Assembly: GCF_003797835.1 (NCBI RefSeq)
Contig: NZ_RKMF01000018.1
Span: 1-64,000, forward strand
Length of the DNA: 64,000 nt
From: Kocuria soli
GTDB lineage: Bacteria > Actinomycetota > Actinomycetes > Actinomycetales > Micrococcaceae
Reading direction: 5' to 3'
Positions within the stretch are counted from its first letter, which is position 1. Each line of letters starts with the position of its first letter. The notes below the pieces were generated by a model that was not told where the DNA came from, made no database searches, and saw only the letters and a list, made by a program, of their open reading frames with translations. This document shows positions 47,500 through 55,737 of the stretch, piece by piece. The position numbers were made by a program, and so were the translations under genes.

Positions 47500-48297
47500 A
47501 TGCAGAACGTCAAGACTGTTGCTCGTCGCACCGGCCTCGGTATCGCAGTTGCCGGTGTCGCCGCTGCAGCCACCATTGCTCCCGCTTCGGCCATGCCCGA
47601 GCTGAGCTACACCGGCACGCTGCCCACCTCCTTCGATGGTGTGGACTACTCCGCTGCCGAGGCCAACGGCTGGTCCTTCTCCTGGACCCTCGACGCCAAC
47701 GGCAACCCGACCTACAACTACGGCAACGGCGCCTCCTCGGCTCCGGCTGCTGCTTCCAACGCTGCTCCGGCCGCTCAGGCTTCGTCCTCCGACGCCGCTC
47801 CGGCTGCTGCTTCCAACGCTGCTCCGGTGGCCCAGGCTTCCTCCAACGAGGCTGCCCCGGCTTCCGCTTCCTACGAGGCCCCCGCCGCCCAGGCTTCCTC
47901 CTCGAACGAGGCCCCGGCTGCTCAGGCTTCCTCGGGTGTCTCCACCCAGTCCACCGGCTCCGGCTCGACCTCCGGCATCGCCGGCGCTGCTCAGGGCTAC
48001 GTGGGCTCCGGCTACGTCTACGGCGGCACCACCCCGGGCGCCTGGGACTGCTCTGGCTTCACCCAGTACGTCTACGCTCAGCAGGGCATCGAGCTGCCCC
48101 GCACTGCTGCTGCTCAGGGTGCCGCAGGCACCCCGACCTCCAACCCGCAGCCGGGCGACCTGGTCATCCAGAACGGTGGCAGCCACGTCGGCATCTACCT
48201 GGGCAACGGTCAGATGATCTCCGCTCTGAACCCGAGCCAGGGTACCCAGGTCCACTCGGTCAACGCCATGAGCGTTGACAGCTACGTGACCTTCTGA
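47500..48297 (+). CDS. Secreted NlpC/P60 cell-wall hydrolase
   Basis: This 265-residue exported peptidoglycan endopeptidase has a signal peptide (about 1-31, ending APASA). A short N-terminal domain (about 32-75) is followed by an Ala/Ser/Pro linker of imperfect repeats (about 76-155, units such as SNAAPAAQASSS), then the NlpC/P60 domain with the catalytic Cys in GAWDCSGFTQYVY and His in GSHVGIYLG. Codon choice is strongly biased to C/G-ending codons, suggesting high expression. The ATG is 17 bases after the riboswitch with GGAGGAAA before it. Confidence 0.93.
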   Translation: MQNVKTVARRTGLGIAVAGVAAAATIAPASAMPELSYTGTLPTSFDGVDYSAAEANGWSFSWTLDANGNPTYNYGNGASSAPAAASNAAPAAQASSSDAAPAAASNAAPVAQASSNEAAPASASYEAPAAQASSSNEAPAAQASSGVSTQSTGSGSTSGIAGAAQGYVGSGYVYGGTTPGAWDCSGFTQYVYAQQGIELPRTAAAQGAAGTPTSNPQPGDLVIQNGGSHVGIYLGNGQMISALNPSQGTQVHSVNAMSVDSYVTF

Positions 48298-48377
48298 TTC
48301 GCGCAGCGATCACTGCGGTGATCACCCTTTCGGCGCGGTGACGCGCCTGACATCCGAGTCAGTCTTGGACGTCCTGC

Positions 48378-48413
48378 CCGGAGGCGGCGGACCACACGGT
48401 CCGCCGCCTCCGG
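48378..48413 (+). terminator. Terminator of the NlpC/P60 gene
   Basis: CCGGAGGCGGCGGACC (48378-48393) and GGTCCGCCGCCTCCGG (48398-48413) form a perfect 16-base stem with an ACAC loop. No U-tail is present. Between the hairpin and 48498 I see nothing further. Confidence 0.8.
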
Positions 48414-48498
48414 CGTGTACGGGGTCAGGGGCCCAGTGGTGCGTTTGGGCTCACAGCGTACGTGGGGCTGAGCTGTGCGGCCTGTTGGCCCGACCCTT

Positions 48499-48511
48499 TA
48501 CACTTGACCTC
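48499..48511 (+). promoter_or_regulatory. Likely leaderless promoter before the 51-codon ORF
   Basis: TACACT at 48499-48504 followed by seven bases and ATG 48512 repeats the leaderless pattern seen at ureAB and two other genes here. It would drive the CorC pair. Confidence 0.5.
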
Positions 48512-48667
48512 ATGCCTCACGACATATCCCGGACGACCCACGGCGCCCGCCGCGTGGCCACACCGGACGATGCGGAGTATCGAAGTTGCCACTACGGCAA
48601 CAGCTCCCGCTCTCATGATCTGCACATCACTGGCTGCCTGACGACGACGGCGGTGAACGCCCGTTGA
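48512..48667 (+). CDS. Possible leaderless small ORF, coupled to the CorC gene
   Basis: A 51-residue frame begins at the predicted transcription start and ends with a TGA that overlaps the TTG start of the next gene by four bases (TTGA). The peptide begins MPHDISRTTHGARR and includes DAEYRSCHYGNSS; it has no hydrophobic segment and no recognised homologue. It may be a leader peptide that couples translation to the CNNM gene, whose TTG has no good ribosome site of its own. Coding bias is suggestive but not decisive in such GC-rich DNA. Confidence 0.4.
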   Translation: MPHDISRTTHGARRVATPDDAEYRSCHYGNSSRSHDLHITGCLTTTAVNAR

Positions 48668-50151
48668 GCACGATCGTTTCGGCACTGATCCTGCTGGTCG
48701 TTCTTCTTCTCCTGATCTTCGCCAACGCGTTGTTCGTCGCGGTGGAGTTCGCCTACCTCACGGTCAATCGGAACACCATCCGAGAGCGTGTGCACTCGGG
48801 TGACGCTATAGCGGGAGCCGTGGACAAGGCATTGTCCAAGACCTCCACGAACCTTTCCGGCGCCCAACTCGGTATCACCATCTCGAGTCTGGTCGCCGGT
48901 TACCTGACCGCCCCCTCCCTGGGTGTCCTGCTGAGTGAAGGGCTCGGGACCACGCATCTGCCTGCCGGTGTGGTCACCGCGATCGGCACCACCGGGGCCT
49001 TCGTCGTCGTCACGTTCGTCCAGATGGTCTTCGGTGAACTGGTCCCCAAGAACTGGGCCATAGCGGAACCGATCAAGGTTTCCCGTCTGGTGGTGCGTCC
49101 GCAGAATCTCTTCATGCTGCTCCTCGGCTGGCTGGTCCGCATCCTCAACTCCTCGGCCAACGGGATCCTGCGGCTGTTGGGCTTCGATCCGCAGGAGGAA
49201 GTCGCCAACGCGCGGACGGCAGAGGAACTCATCTCCGTGGTGTCCCGCTCGGGTGAAGAAGGAACACTGGACCCGGCCACCGCCGAACTGGTCGCACGTT
49301 CTATCGAATTCGGCGATCGCACCGCTGCCGATGTCATGATGCCCCGGCCTCGCGTGACCTTCGTGGAGGACGAATCCGTGCAGGACGTCCTGGACCTCAC
49401 CGCGCGGACCGGGCATGCCCGGTACCCGGTCATGGGTGAGAGCGTGGACGACATCATCGGCATCGTGCACTTCAAGGACGCTCTGGGGGTGCCGATCGAG
49501 GAGCGGGTGAGCACGCCGGCGCACAAGATTGCCCGCGAGGCCACCGTGGTCTCCGAATCCATGACCCTGGACCCCCTCCTGCGTGAACTCCGCCAGCCGG
49601 GTCTGCAGATAGCAATCGTCGTCGACGAATACGGCGGAACGGCCGGGATCGTGACCCTGGAGGACCTCATCGAGGAGATCGTCGGCGAGATCGACGACGA
49701 ACAGGACACCACGCTGGCCAAGTACCGGCGTCGGCGGGACGGATCGATCGTGGTCTCCGGCCTGCTGCGGCCGGACGAACTCGGAGAGATCGTCAAACTC
49801 GACCTGCCCGAGGGGGAGGAGACGGACACCCTGGGTGGCCTGATCGGCGAGATGCTGGACCGCCTGCCCGAAGTCGGAGACGAAGTGACCGTGGAGGGCA
49901 CCGACCACGAGCACCGGGACGAGGACGACCTGCCCACCCAGGGCCGGTTGTCACTGCGAGTCGGGGCGATGGACCAGTACCGCGTCGAGCGGGTGATCGT
50001 GAACCGTCTCCCGCAGGAGGACGACGACCAGGAAGCGGGCGAACCACCCGTGCAGTACGAGACCGTTGAGGACCCGACCGGAAGCGGGCCCAGCGAGGAC
50101 GGGCAGGGTCCTGAATTGGACACCGCGCTGCGACCGGGGGAGCAACGATGA
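48664..50151 (+). CDS. CNNM/CorC-family membrane protein with CBS domains
   Basis: This 495-residue protein has an N-terminal DUF21/CNNM membrane domain (about 1-190, with FANALFVAVEFAYLTVNRN and FGELVPKNWAIAEP), a CBS pair (about 210-335, DVMMPRPRVTFVEDES, IVVDEYGGTAGIVTLEDL) and a CorC_HlyC transporter-associated domain (about 350-430). Proteins of this type act in Mg2+ or Co2+ homeostasis; the hemolysin label is historical. The start is TTG 48664, overlapping a small upstream ORF. The next gene overlaps by four bases. Confidence 0.88.
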   Translation: MSTIVSALILLVVLLLLIFANALFVAVEFAYLTVNRNTIRERVHSGDAIAGAVDKALSKTSTNLSGAQLGITISSLVAGYLTAPSLGVLLSEGLGTTHLPAGVVTAIGTTGAFVVVTFVQMVFGELVPKNWAIAEPIKVSRLVVRPQNLFMLLLGWLVRILNSSANGILRLLGFDPQEEVANARTAEELISVVSRSGEEGTLDPATAELVARSIEFGDRTAADVMMPRPRVTFVEDESVQDVLDLTARTGHARYPVMGESVDDIIGIVHFKDALGVPIEERVSTPAHKIAREATVVSESMTLDPLLRELRQPGLQIAIVVDEYGGTAGIVTLEDLIEEIVGEIDDEQDTTLAKYRRRRDGSIVVSGLLRPDELGEIVKLDLPEGEETDTLGGLIGEMLDRLPEVGDEVTVEGTDHEHRDEDDLPTQGRLSLRVGAMDQYRVERVIVNRLPQEDDDQEAGEPPVQYETVEDPTGSGPSEDGQGPELDTALRPGEQR

Positions 50152-51206
50152 GCGACGCACTTGCTGTTCTGGTCCTTGTTCTCCTGTTGCTGGGCAACGC
50201 CTTCTTCGTGGGGGCCGAATTCGCCATGGTCTCGGCCCGCCGCGACCAGCTCGAACCCAGGGCCGCCGATGGCTCGGGAGCCGCCCGATCCGCACTCAAG
50301 GGCATTGAGGACGTCTCCACGTCCCTCGCCGCGACGCAGCTGGGGATCACGGCCTGTTCGCTCTTGATCGGCTCCGTGGGTGAGCCGGCGATCGCCCACC
50401 TGATCGAGCCCCTGTTCGAAATGGTGGGTGTGCCCGAGTTCCTGGTCCACCCGATCGCGCTGGTCATCGCGCTGCTGGTGGTCACCTTCCTGCACATGGT
50501 GATCGGTGAGATGGTGCCCAAGAACATCGCCATTGCCCAGCCGGCCGCCTCGGCGTTGGCCCTGGGTCCCGTCCTGCGGTTCTTCGTCGTCGTCCTGCGG
50601 CCTGTGATCTGGTTGATGAACGAGACGGCGAACCTCGTGGTGCGTTACGGCTTTCGCGCAACGCCCAAGGATGAAGTGGCCTCGGCCTACACATCGGACG
50701 AGGTCGCCGGTTTCGTCGCCGAATCCGGACGGGTCGGGCTTCTGGACTCCGATGAAATCCACCTGCTGACGGGTGCCCTGAACTTCGAGCGACTGACGGC
50801 TGCCGACGTCGCCATTCCGTTCGAGCAGATGCGCACGGTGGCCCATGACGCCACCAACGCCCACCTCGAACGGCTGACCGCCGAAACCGGGTTCTCCCGG
50901 TTCCCGGTGGTCGGGCCCGACGGTGAATTGCAGGGTTACGTTCACACCAAGGACGTCCTCGGTCTGGCCCCGGAACAGCGGGACCAGCCTTTCGATCGAT
51001 CGATCCTCCACCAGCTCGGCACGGTGCCCGAGGAAGCCAAGCTGCAGAGCGTCATGCGCCGAATGCAGGTCAACAACGCGCACCTGGCGCTGGTGGAAGG
51101 CTCGGCCGAGACGCAGGGACAGCGCGCGATCGTTGCGCTCGAGGACGTGCTCGAGGAACTCGTGGGTGAGGTCCGTGACGCCACGGACATGCCGCGTCCA
51201 CGCTGA
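50148..51206 (+). CDS. CNNM/CorC-like membrane protein lacking the C-terminal CorC domain
   Basis: This 352-residue paralogue of the preceding protein has the CNNM membrane domain (GNAFFVGAEFAMVSARRD, GEMVPKNIAIAQP) and a CBS pair (about 200-330), but stops before the CorC_HlyC domain. The two overlapping genes recall the paired CNNM proteins common in actinobacteria and may form a heterodimeric Mg2+ transporter, which is an inference. Confidence 0.87.
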   Translation: MSDALAVLVLVLLLLGNAFFVGAEFAMVSARRDQLEPRAADGSGAARSALKGIEDVSTSLAATQLGITACSLLIGSVGEPAIAHLIEPLFEMVGVPEFLVHPIALVIALLVVTFLHMVIGEMVPKNIAIAQPAASALALGPVLRFFVVVLRPVIWLMNETANLVVRYGFRATPKDEVASAYTSDEVAGFVAESGRVGLLDSDEIHLLTGALNFERLTAADVAIPFEQMRTVAHDATNAHLERLTAETGFSRFPVVGPDGELQGYVHTKDVLGLAPEQRDQPFDRSILHQLGTVPEEAKLQSVMRRMQVNNAHLALVEGSAETQGQRAIVALEDVLEELVGEVRDATDMPRPR

Positions 51207-51224
51207 TCTAACCGGTTGAACTGC

Positions 51225-51256
51225 GACCCCCGAGCTGATTCCACGGCTCGGGGGTC
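51225..51256. terminator. Bidirectional terminator between convergent genes
   Basis: GACCCCCGAGC (51225-51235) pairs perfectly with GCTCGGGGGTC (51246-51256) between the CNNM pair and the serine hydrolase gene. Confidence 0.8.
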
Positions 51257-51266
51257 CGTTCATCGG

Positions 51267-52283
51267 TCACTCTTTGTCGGCCACCAGCAGCGTGAGATCG
51301 TCCAGCAGCGTGAACCCGCAGGGTGAATTGGGAGCTCCGTGCGTGGTGAACACGATCTCGTACGGGGTCCCGTCGACGCGGGCCTGGCCGATCGTAGAGA
51401 CCGACCACTGGCCGTCGTCTTCGGCAAGCCACCCGTTCTTGACCGTGACCCCCTCCACCACGGAACTCTCCGGTACGACGGCGGGGTTCGCCAGAACCCC
51501 CAGGCCGAAGCCCTGGGAGTAGCTCGGGTAGCCAGGCGTCGGTGACATGAGCGAACGCAGCAGGGCGGCGTCCTCCGCGCCCAGCCAGTCGGGCGGGTCG
51601 GCCAGCGCGTCGACAACCTTCAACTGGTCCGAAACCGTGGTGGACTCCGCTCCCCACCCGAGTTCGGGCACGGTGTCCTCGGTGCCCAGGAGGTCATAGG
51701 TGTCGGCCAGGGCATCTGTGGCAGCAGCGTCGTCTGGCCCGAGGCGACCGAAGAGAACCGCAGTGGACTCGTTGCCGCTTTTGGAGATCGAATCCGCCAA
51801 CAGGGCACGGTCGCCCGCCGGCAGCTCCTGGCCGGCGGCATCCTGCTGGCGCAGGAAGCTCATGGCCACCACCACCTTGGACAGGCTCGCCGCGCTGGCA
51901 CTGCGCTGGTCGTTGACCAGAACGGTCTCCCCGGTGTCCCGGTTCCGGACGGCGACTCCGACTTCGATGCCCAGGTCGGCCCGGGCACCCTCCACCGCCT
52001 TGTCGAGCGTGGCCTGCATGTCGTCCTCCGGTTGGGCGGCCAGCCACGGGGCGGATACGTCCGAGTCGGCGGTGGCCTGTTCGACGTCGGCGTCCGCCGC
52101 TGAGGTCTCCAGCAGACAAGCGGAGGGAATCATCCGGTACTCGACCCCGGTCTCCTCGGCCTGTTCCGTGGTCATTGACGACGGATACGGAGCATCGGAA
52201 GGAGGTTCCTCCGCCGAGCCGCATCCGGTCACCAACACGGCGCACACCGCCAGTAATGATCGCCTGGTCCCACGTTGCCGCAC
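51267..52283 (-). CDS. Beta-lactamase-fold serine hydrolase lipoprotein
   Basis: This 338-residue exported protein has lipobox VTGC (Cys21), then an acidic linker and a class A beta-lactamase-like domain. The SxxK motif is SLSK (Ser133, Lys136), an SGN motif is in KSGNESTAV, and a KNG triad stands where KTG is usual (TVKNGWLAE). The motifs are complete but variant, so it could be a peptidase, an esterase or a non-resistance paralogue; antibiotic resistance should not be assumed. The start is GTG 52283. Confidence 0.8.
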   Translation of the reverse strand: MRQRGTRRSLLAVCAVLVTGCGSAEEPPSDAPYPSSMTTEQAEETGVEYRMIPSACLLETSAADADVEQATADSDVSAPWLAAQPEDDMQATLDKAVEGARADLGIEVGVAVRNRDTGETVLVNDQRSASAASLSKVVVAMSFLRQQDAAGQELPAGDRALLADSISKSGNESTAVLFGRLGPDDAAATDALADTYDLLGTEDTVPELGWGAESTTVSDQLKVVDALADPPDWLGAEDAALLRSLMSPTPGYPSYSQGFGLGVLANPAVVPESSVVEGVTVKNGWLAEDDGQWSVSTIGQARVDGTPYEIVFTTHGAPNSPCGFTLLDDLTLLVADKE

Positions 52284-52364
52284 GTCACCACCCCACCCCC
52301 CATCAGTTCACTTTGCAAGTGGGAATGCAAGGGTGACTCGGCGTGTTACAGGCAGTGACGCCGA

Positions 52365-53579
52365 CTAGGAGTTTCGATTCCTGGCCCGGGTAAAGCGCAG
52401 CGCACGGTACTCGGCCGATCCGAAAGTCTTGAGGAAAGGGCCGGGTGGCACGTGGCGCTGCCAATGGCGTTGGACGGCGAGTTCGTAGAACTCGACCAGC
52501 CGGTTCGTTGAAGCCCGCCAGGAGTACCGCAGGGCTTCCTGGCGCGCAGCCGCTCCCATGGAGGAGCGCAACTGCGGGTTCTCGACAAGGTCCTGCAAGC
52601 GTCGCGTGAAATCGTCGGCGTCTCCGGGCTCGGCCAGGAACCCCGTGACGCCGTCGTCGATCACGAAAGGAATGCCGCCGGCGCGGGCACCGACCACGGG
52701 CACGCCGGAGGCGAAGGCCTCCAGAGCCACCAGTCCCAAGGTCTCGGAACGTGACGGGAAGGCGAAAACGTCCGCGGACGCGTAGGCCTCGGTGAGTTCC
52801 TCCCCGGACATGTACCCGGTGAACACGGTGTTCGTCCCGGCGAACTCCCGTTCGAGCTGCTCCTTGTGGGGCCCGGAGCCCACGATCGCCAGGCGTGCCT
52901 GCGGCAACCGGCGGATCGGTTCCACCAAGTCGTCCAGGTTCTTCTCCTTGGAAACCCGTCCGACGTAGACGATCAAGGGCGCCTCCGGGTGCCCGCCGGT
53001 CAGTCGCTCACGCATGCTTCGGCTGGCCCGGGACGGGTGGTATCCGGCCGTGTCCACCGCCTTGGGCCACAGGTCCACGTCCCTGACGCCCACGCTGCGG
53101 GCGCGTTCCACCATGGGGCCTGAGGTGCACAGATTCACCTCGGACTGGTTGTGCAGCCAGCGCAGCCAGTTCTCCGACGGGTGCCGGAGAAGGGAAAGAC
53201 CCAGCGCATCGGTGTAGTGCGGAACATCGGTGTGGAACGAGGACAGCAGGGGCAGGTCACGACGACGAGCCGAGAGGACTCCGTAGGCGGCCAGCCAGAT
53301 GGGGTTGACCGCGTGCACGATGTCCGGTTGGAAATTCGCCATGTGCGTGGCGATCCGCCCGGTGGGCAGTCCCACCTTGATTTCGGGATACCAGGGCTTG
53401 AACGAGACCGAACGCACCGGAACCACGGTGTGTCCCGCGAAGGACAACGGCGGTTTGCCGGGCGCGAAGATCACGACCTGGTGCCCGAGCGCCTCGAGTT
53501 GTTCGAGGGTACGGAGAATGCGCGTGACCACCCCGTCGATTTTGGGCAGAAAGACCTCGGTGTAGAGGGCGATGCGCAC
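52365..53579 (-). CDS. GT4 glycosyltransferase, probable sulfolipid synthase (SqdX-like)
   Basis: This 404-residue GT-B glycosyltransferase begins RIALYTEVFLPKIDGVVTR and has the UDP-sugar-binding region IVYVGRVSKEKNLDDLVEP and SRSETLGLVALEAFASG. These features are shared by the SqdX/SQD2 and mannosyltransferase branches of GT4. It starts seven bases after sqdB, so transfer of sulfoquinovose from UDP-sulfoquinovose to diacylglycerol is the best reading. GTG 53579 is chosen to match the family N-terminus. Confidence 0.8.
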   Translation of the reverse strand: MRIALYTEVFLPKIDGVVTRILRTLEQLEALGHQVVIFAPGKPPLSFAGHTVVPVRSVSFKPWYPEIKVGLPTGRIATHMANFQPDIVHAVNPIWLAAYGVLSARRRDLPLLSSFHTDVPHYTDALGLSLLRHPSENWLRWLHNQSEVNLCTSGPMVERARSVGVRDVDLWPKAVDTAGYHPSRASRSMRERLTGGHPEAPLIVYVGRVSKEKNLDDLVEPIRRLPQARLAIVGSGPHKEQLEREFAGTNTVFTGYMSGEELTEAYASADVFAFPSRSETLGLVALEAFASGVPVVGARAGGIPFVIDDGVTGFLAEPGDADDFTRRLQDLVENPQLRSSMGAAARQEALRYSWRASTNRLVEFYELAVQRHWQRHVPPGPFLKTFGSAEYRALRFTRARNRNS

Positions 53580-53586
53580 GGAGGAC

Positions 53587-54810
53587 TCAGCGCTCGGCGG
53601 GTGTGGTCGCTGAAGCGGCCATCGATGCCGGGATCCCTGCGTGCGTGCGTCTGTTCCAGAGGGACGTGGCTGGGATCTTGGACAGGTCCGCACGGTGTGC
53701 GTAGCGGCGGGCGGTGTCCTCGACCTCCATCAGCAGTCCCTCGGACAGGGTGGTGGGTTCCAGCCCCAGGTCCAGGAAGGTGTCGTTGGTGACGTGCAGT
53801 TCGTTCTCGGCAGACTCCTGGCGGGGGTTGGGCACCATTTCCACCTCGGCCTCGGAGATGCGGGCCACCAGTTCGGCAAGATCACGCACCCGGTGGGTCT
53901 CGGTCATCTGGTTGAGGATCATGACCCGGTCGCCCGGTGCGGGTGGGTTCTGCAACGCGATCTCGACGCAGCGGACCATGTCTTGGACGTGGATGAACGC
54001 GCGGGTCTGCCCACCGGTGCCGTGCACGGTCAAGGGGTAGCCGACCGCCGCCTGCATGAGGAAGCGGTTGAGCACGGTGCCGTAGTCGCCGTCGTAGTCG
54101 AAGCGGTTGATCAGGCGTTCGTCCAGCAGTGTTTCGGCGGTGTTTGTGCCCCAGATGATGCCCTGGTGGAGGTCGGTGATGCGCACCCGGTCGTTCTTGG
54201 CGTAGAAGGCGAACAGCAGCTGATCCAGTGACTTGGTCATGTGGTAGATCGAGCCCGGGTTGGTCGGGTACAGGATCTGCGTCTCGATGTTGTCCCTGCC
54301 CTCGTGGGGGATCTCCACGTCCAGGTAGCCCTCGGGGATCTTCATCCCGGCGGTGCCGTACCCGTAGACGCCCATGGTGCCCAGGTGCACCACGTGAACG
54401 TCCAGGTCGGATTCGACAATGGCAGCCAGGAGGTTGTGGGTCGCGTTGACGTTGTTGTCCACGGTGTAACGCTTGGTGCGGGGCGTCTTCATCGAGTAGG
54501 GAGCGGCACGCTGTTCCGCGAAGTGCACCACGGCGTCCGGGCGTTGGGTGACCAGCAGGTCGAGCAACCCCTCGTAGTCCTGAGCCACGTCCAGGTGCAC
54601 GTGATCGATCACGTTGCCCGTGACCTCGGTCCAGGCGTGCAGCCGCTCGACCAGGGGACGGATCGGGGTCAGGGACTGGGCATCGAGTTCGTCGTCGATG
54701 CGCCGCCGCGAGAGATTGTCCACGATGACGACGTCGTGTCCCTTGTTGGAAAGGTGCAGGGCGGCCGGCCAGCCGCAGAATCCGTCGCCGCCGAGGATTG
54801 CGATCTTCAC
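53587..54810 (-). CDS. sqdB: UDP-sulfoquinovose synthase
   Basis: This 407-residue short-chain-dehydrogenase-fold enzyme makes UDP-sulfoquinovose from UDP-glucose and sulfite. The NAD-binding loop is ILGGDGFCGWPAALHLS (residues 5-21), the substrate-binding region is DNLSRRRIDDELDAQSL, and the catalytic Tyr/Lys pair is in SIYHMTKSLDQ; QHRAAP-like AEQRAAPYSMK is characteristic of SqdB/SQD1. The start GTG 54810 gives the canonical N-terminus. With the next gene it forms a minimal sulfolipid pathway. Confidence 0.92.
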   Translation of the reverse strand: MKIAILGGDGFCGWPAALHLSNKGHDVVIVDNLSRRRIDDELDAQSLTPIRPLVERLHAWTEVTGNVIDHVHLDVAQDYEGLLDLLVTQRPDAVVHFAEQRAAPYSMKTPRTKRYTVDNNVNATHNLLAAIVESDLDVHVVHLGTMGVYGYGTAGMKIPEGYLDVEIPHEGRDNIETQILYPTNPGSIYHMTKSLDQLLFAFYAKNDRVRITDLHQGIIWGTNTAETLLDERLINRFDYDGDYGTVLNRFLMQAAVGYPLTVHGTGGQTRAFIHVQDMVRCVEIALQNPPAPGDRVMILNQMTETHRVRDLAELVARISEAEVEMVPNPRQESAENELHVTNDTFLDLGLEPTTLSEGLLMEVEDTARRYAHRADLSKIPATSLWNRRTHAGIPASMAASATTPAER

Positions 54811-54968
54811 GTGGTCTCCGTTTCTAGCGTGCGTCCTGTCGGTGCTTTCCCGCTGCGCCGTCGGTCTGGGTGCGGGCGGTCCGGCCATGCTCCGTTGACC
54901 ACGGGCACCGAGTCCCTCAATTCTGGCAGATGGTTGTCCTGGCGGACGGGGCACCCTGCGGAGTCGGC

Positions 54969-55520
54969 TCAGGCGGCCCGCCGAATCCAGTCCACGGGGC
55001 GATGGCCTCCTCGGTGAGCAATCTGCAGGCGGGCGCTGGACAGCATCCGGTCCAGCCGATGAGCGTGGGCCACGGGTACCACGGGGTCGTCCTCGGAGTG
55101 CACGATCACGACGTCCAGATCGGCCAGTGCCCTGTCCGCGTGGAGGGGGAGGGCCCACGCCGGGCCCCACCAGGGGTGGGATTCATCGTGTGCCTGGCCC
55201 GGGCCCGGCGCCTCCCACAAGGGCGCGCCCACGATGACCGTGCGGCGCAACATCGTTGGCCTCCGCAGGCACAGGAAACGCAGTGCCTCGGACCCGCCCA
55301 GGGAATGGCCCACCAGGATCCAGGGCTCGTCGGGCAGCTCACGGATCGCACGGGCGATTTCGTGCTGCCACAGTTGCGCGGAATCCGGGCGGTCGGTCGG
55401 CGGGAGCTGTGGGGCGATGATCTCGGCGTCCGGCCAGTGGGCACGGAGTTCCCGGGCGATCTCGTCGTCCGGGCCGTCGTCGTCACCTGCGCCGTGCAGG
55501 TACAGAATGCGGTTGACCAT
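54969..55520 (-). CDS. Small alpha/beta hydrolase (RBBP9/YdeN-like)
   Basis: This 183-residue serine hydrolase has the nucleophile elbow GHSLGGS, an early ILYLHGAG oxyanion region, Asp in VIVHSEDDPVVP and His in HRGGHRPVDW. The compact size and the position of the triad resemble RBBP9/YdeN proteins. The substrate is unknown. ATG 55520 follows AAGGAG. Confidence 0.85.
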   Translation of the reverse strand: MVNRILYLHGAGDDDGPDDEIARELRAHWPDAEIIAPQLPPTDRPDSAQLWQHEIARAIRELPDEPWILVGHSLGGSEALRFLCLRRPTMLRRTVIVGAPLWEAPGPGQAHDESHPWWGPAWALPLHADRALADLDVVIVHSEDDPVVPVAHAHRLDRMLSSARLQIAHRGGHRPVDWIRRAA

Positions 55521-55737
55521 GTGAGGCTCCTTCTGCGCGTCCAGTGTTCCCGGACACCCTGCTGGTAAGTGTTCTTAGAGTTTCGCACTTCCCAGGAGCG
55601 CAGTCACCGGATTGGCCGAAGATGTGCTCTGGCAGGGGAGGTTGGTGGCGGTTGACCGGGCTGTGGTGGAATCACCTCGACGGGCGGGGGCAGCGCAGGC
55701 CCTGGAGCGGGGCGTCGTGACGGGAGGAAGGGCGAGC

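Noticed and set aside
47720-47970. Repeats in the NlpC/P60 gene as a CRISPR or tandem-repeat array
   Set aside because: The units are in-frame Ala/Ser/Pro coding repeats without spacers of constant length, that is, a protein linker.
48900-51263. Minus-strand open frame of 787 codons opposite the CNNM pair
   Set aside because: It is the complement of two well-supported genes, is rich in His/Gln/Arg low-complexity sequence and has no recognisable domain.
51267-52283. Beta-lactamase resistance gene
   Set aside because: The triads are variant (SLSK, SGN, KNG), the protein is a lipoprotein with a long acidic linker, and no regulator or mobile context is present. It is kept as a serine hydrolase of unknown role.
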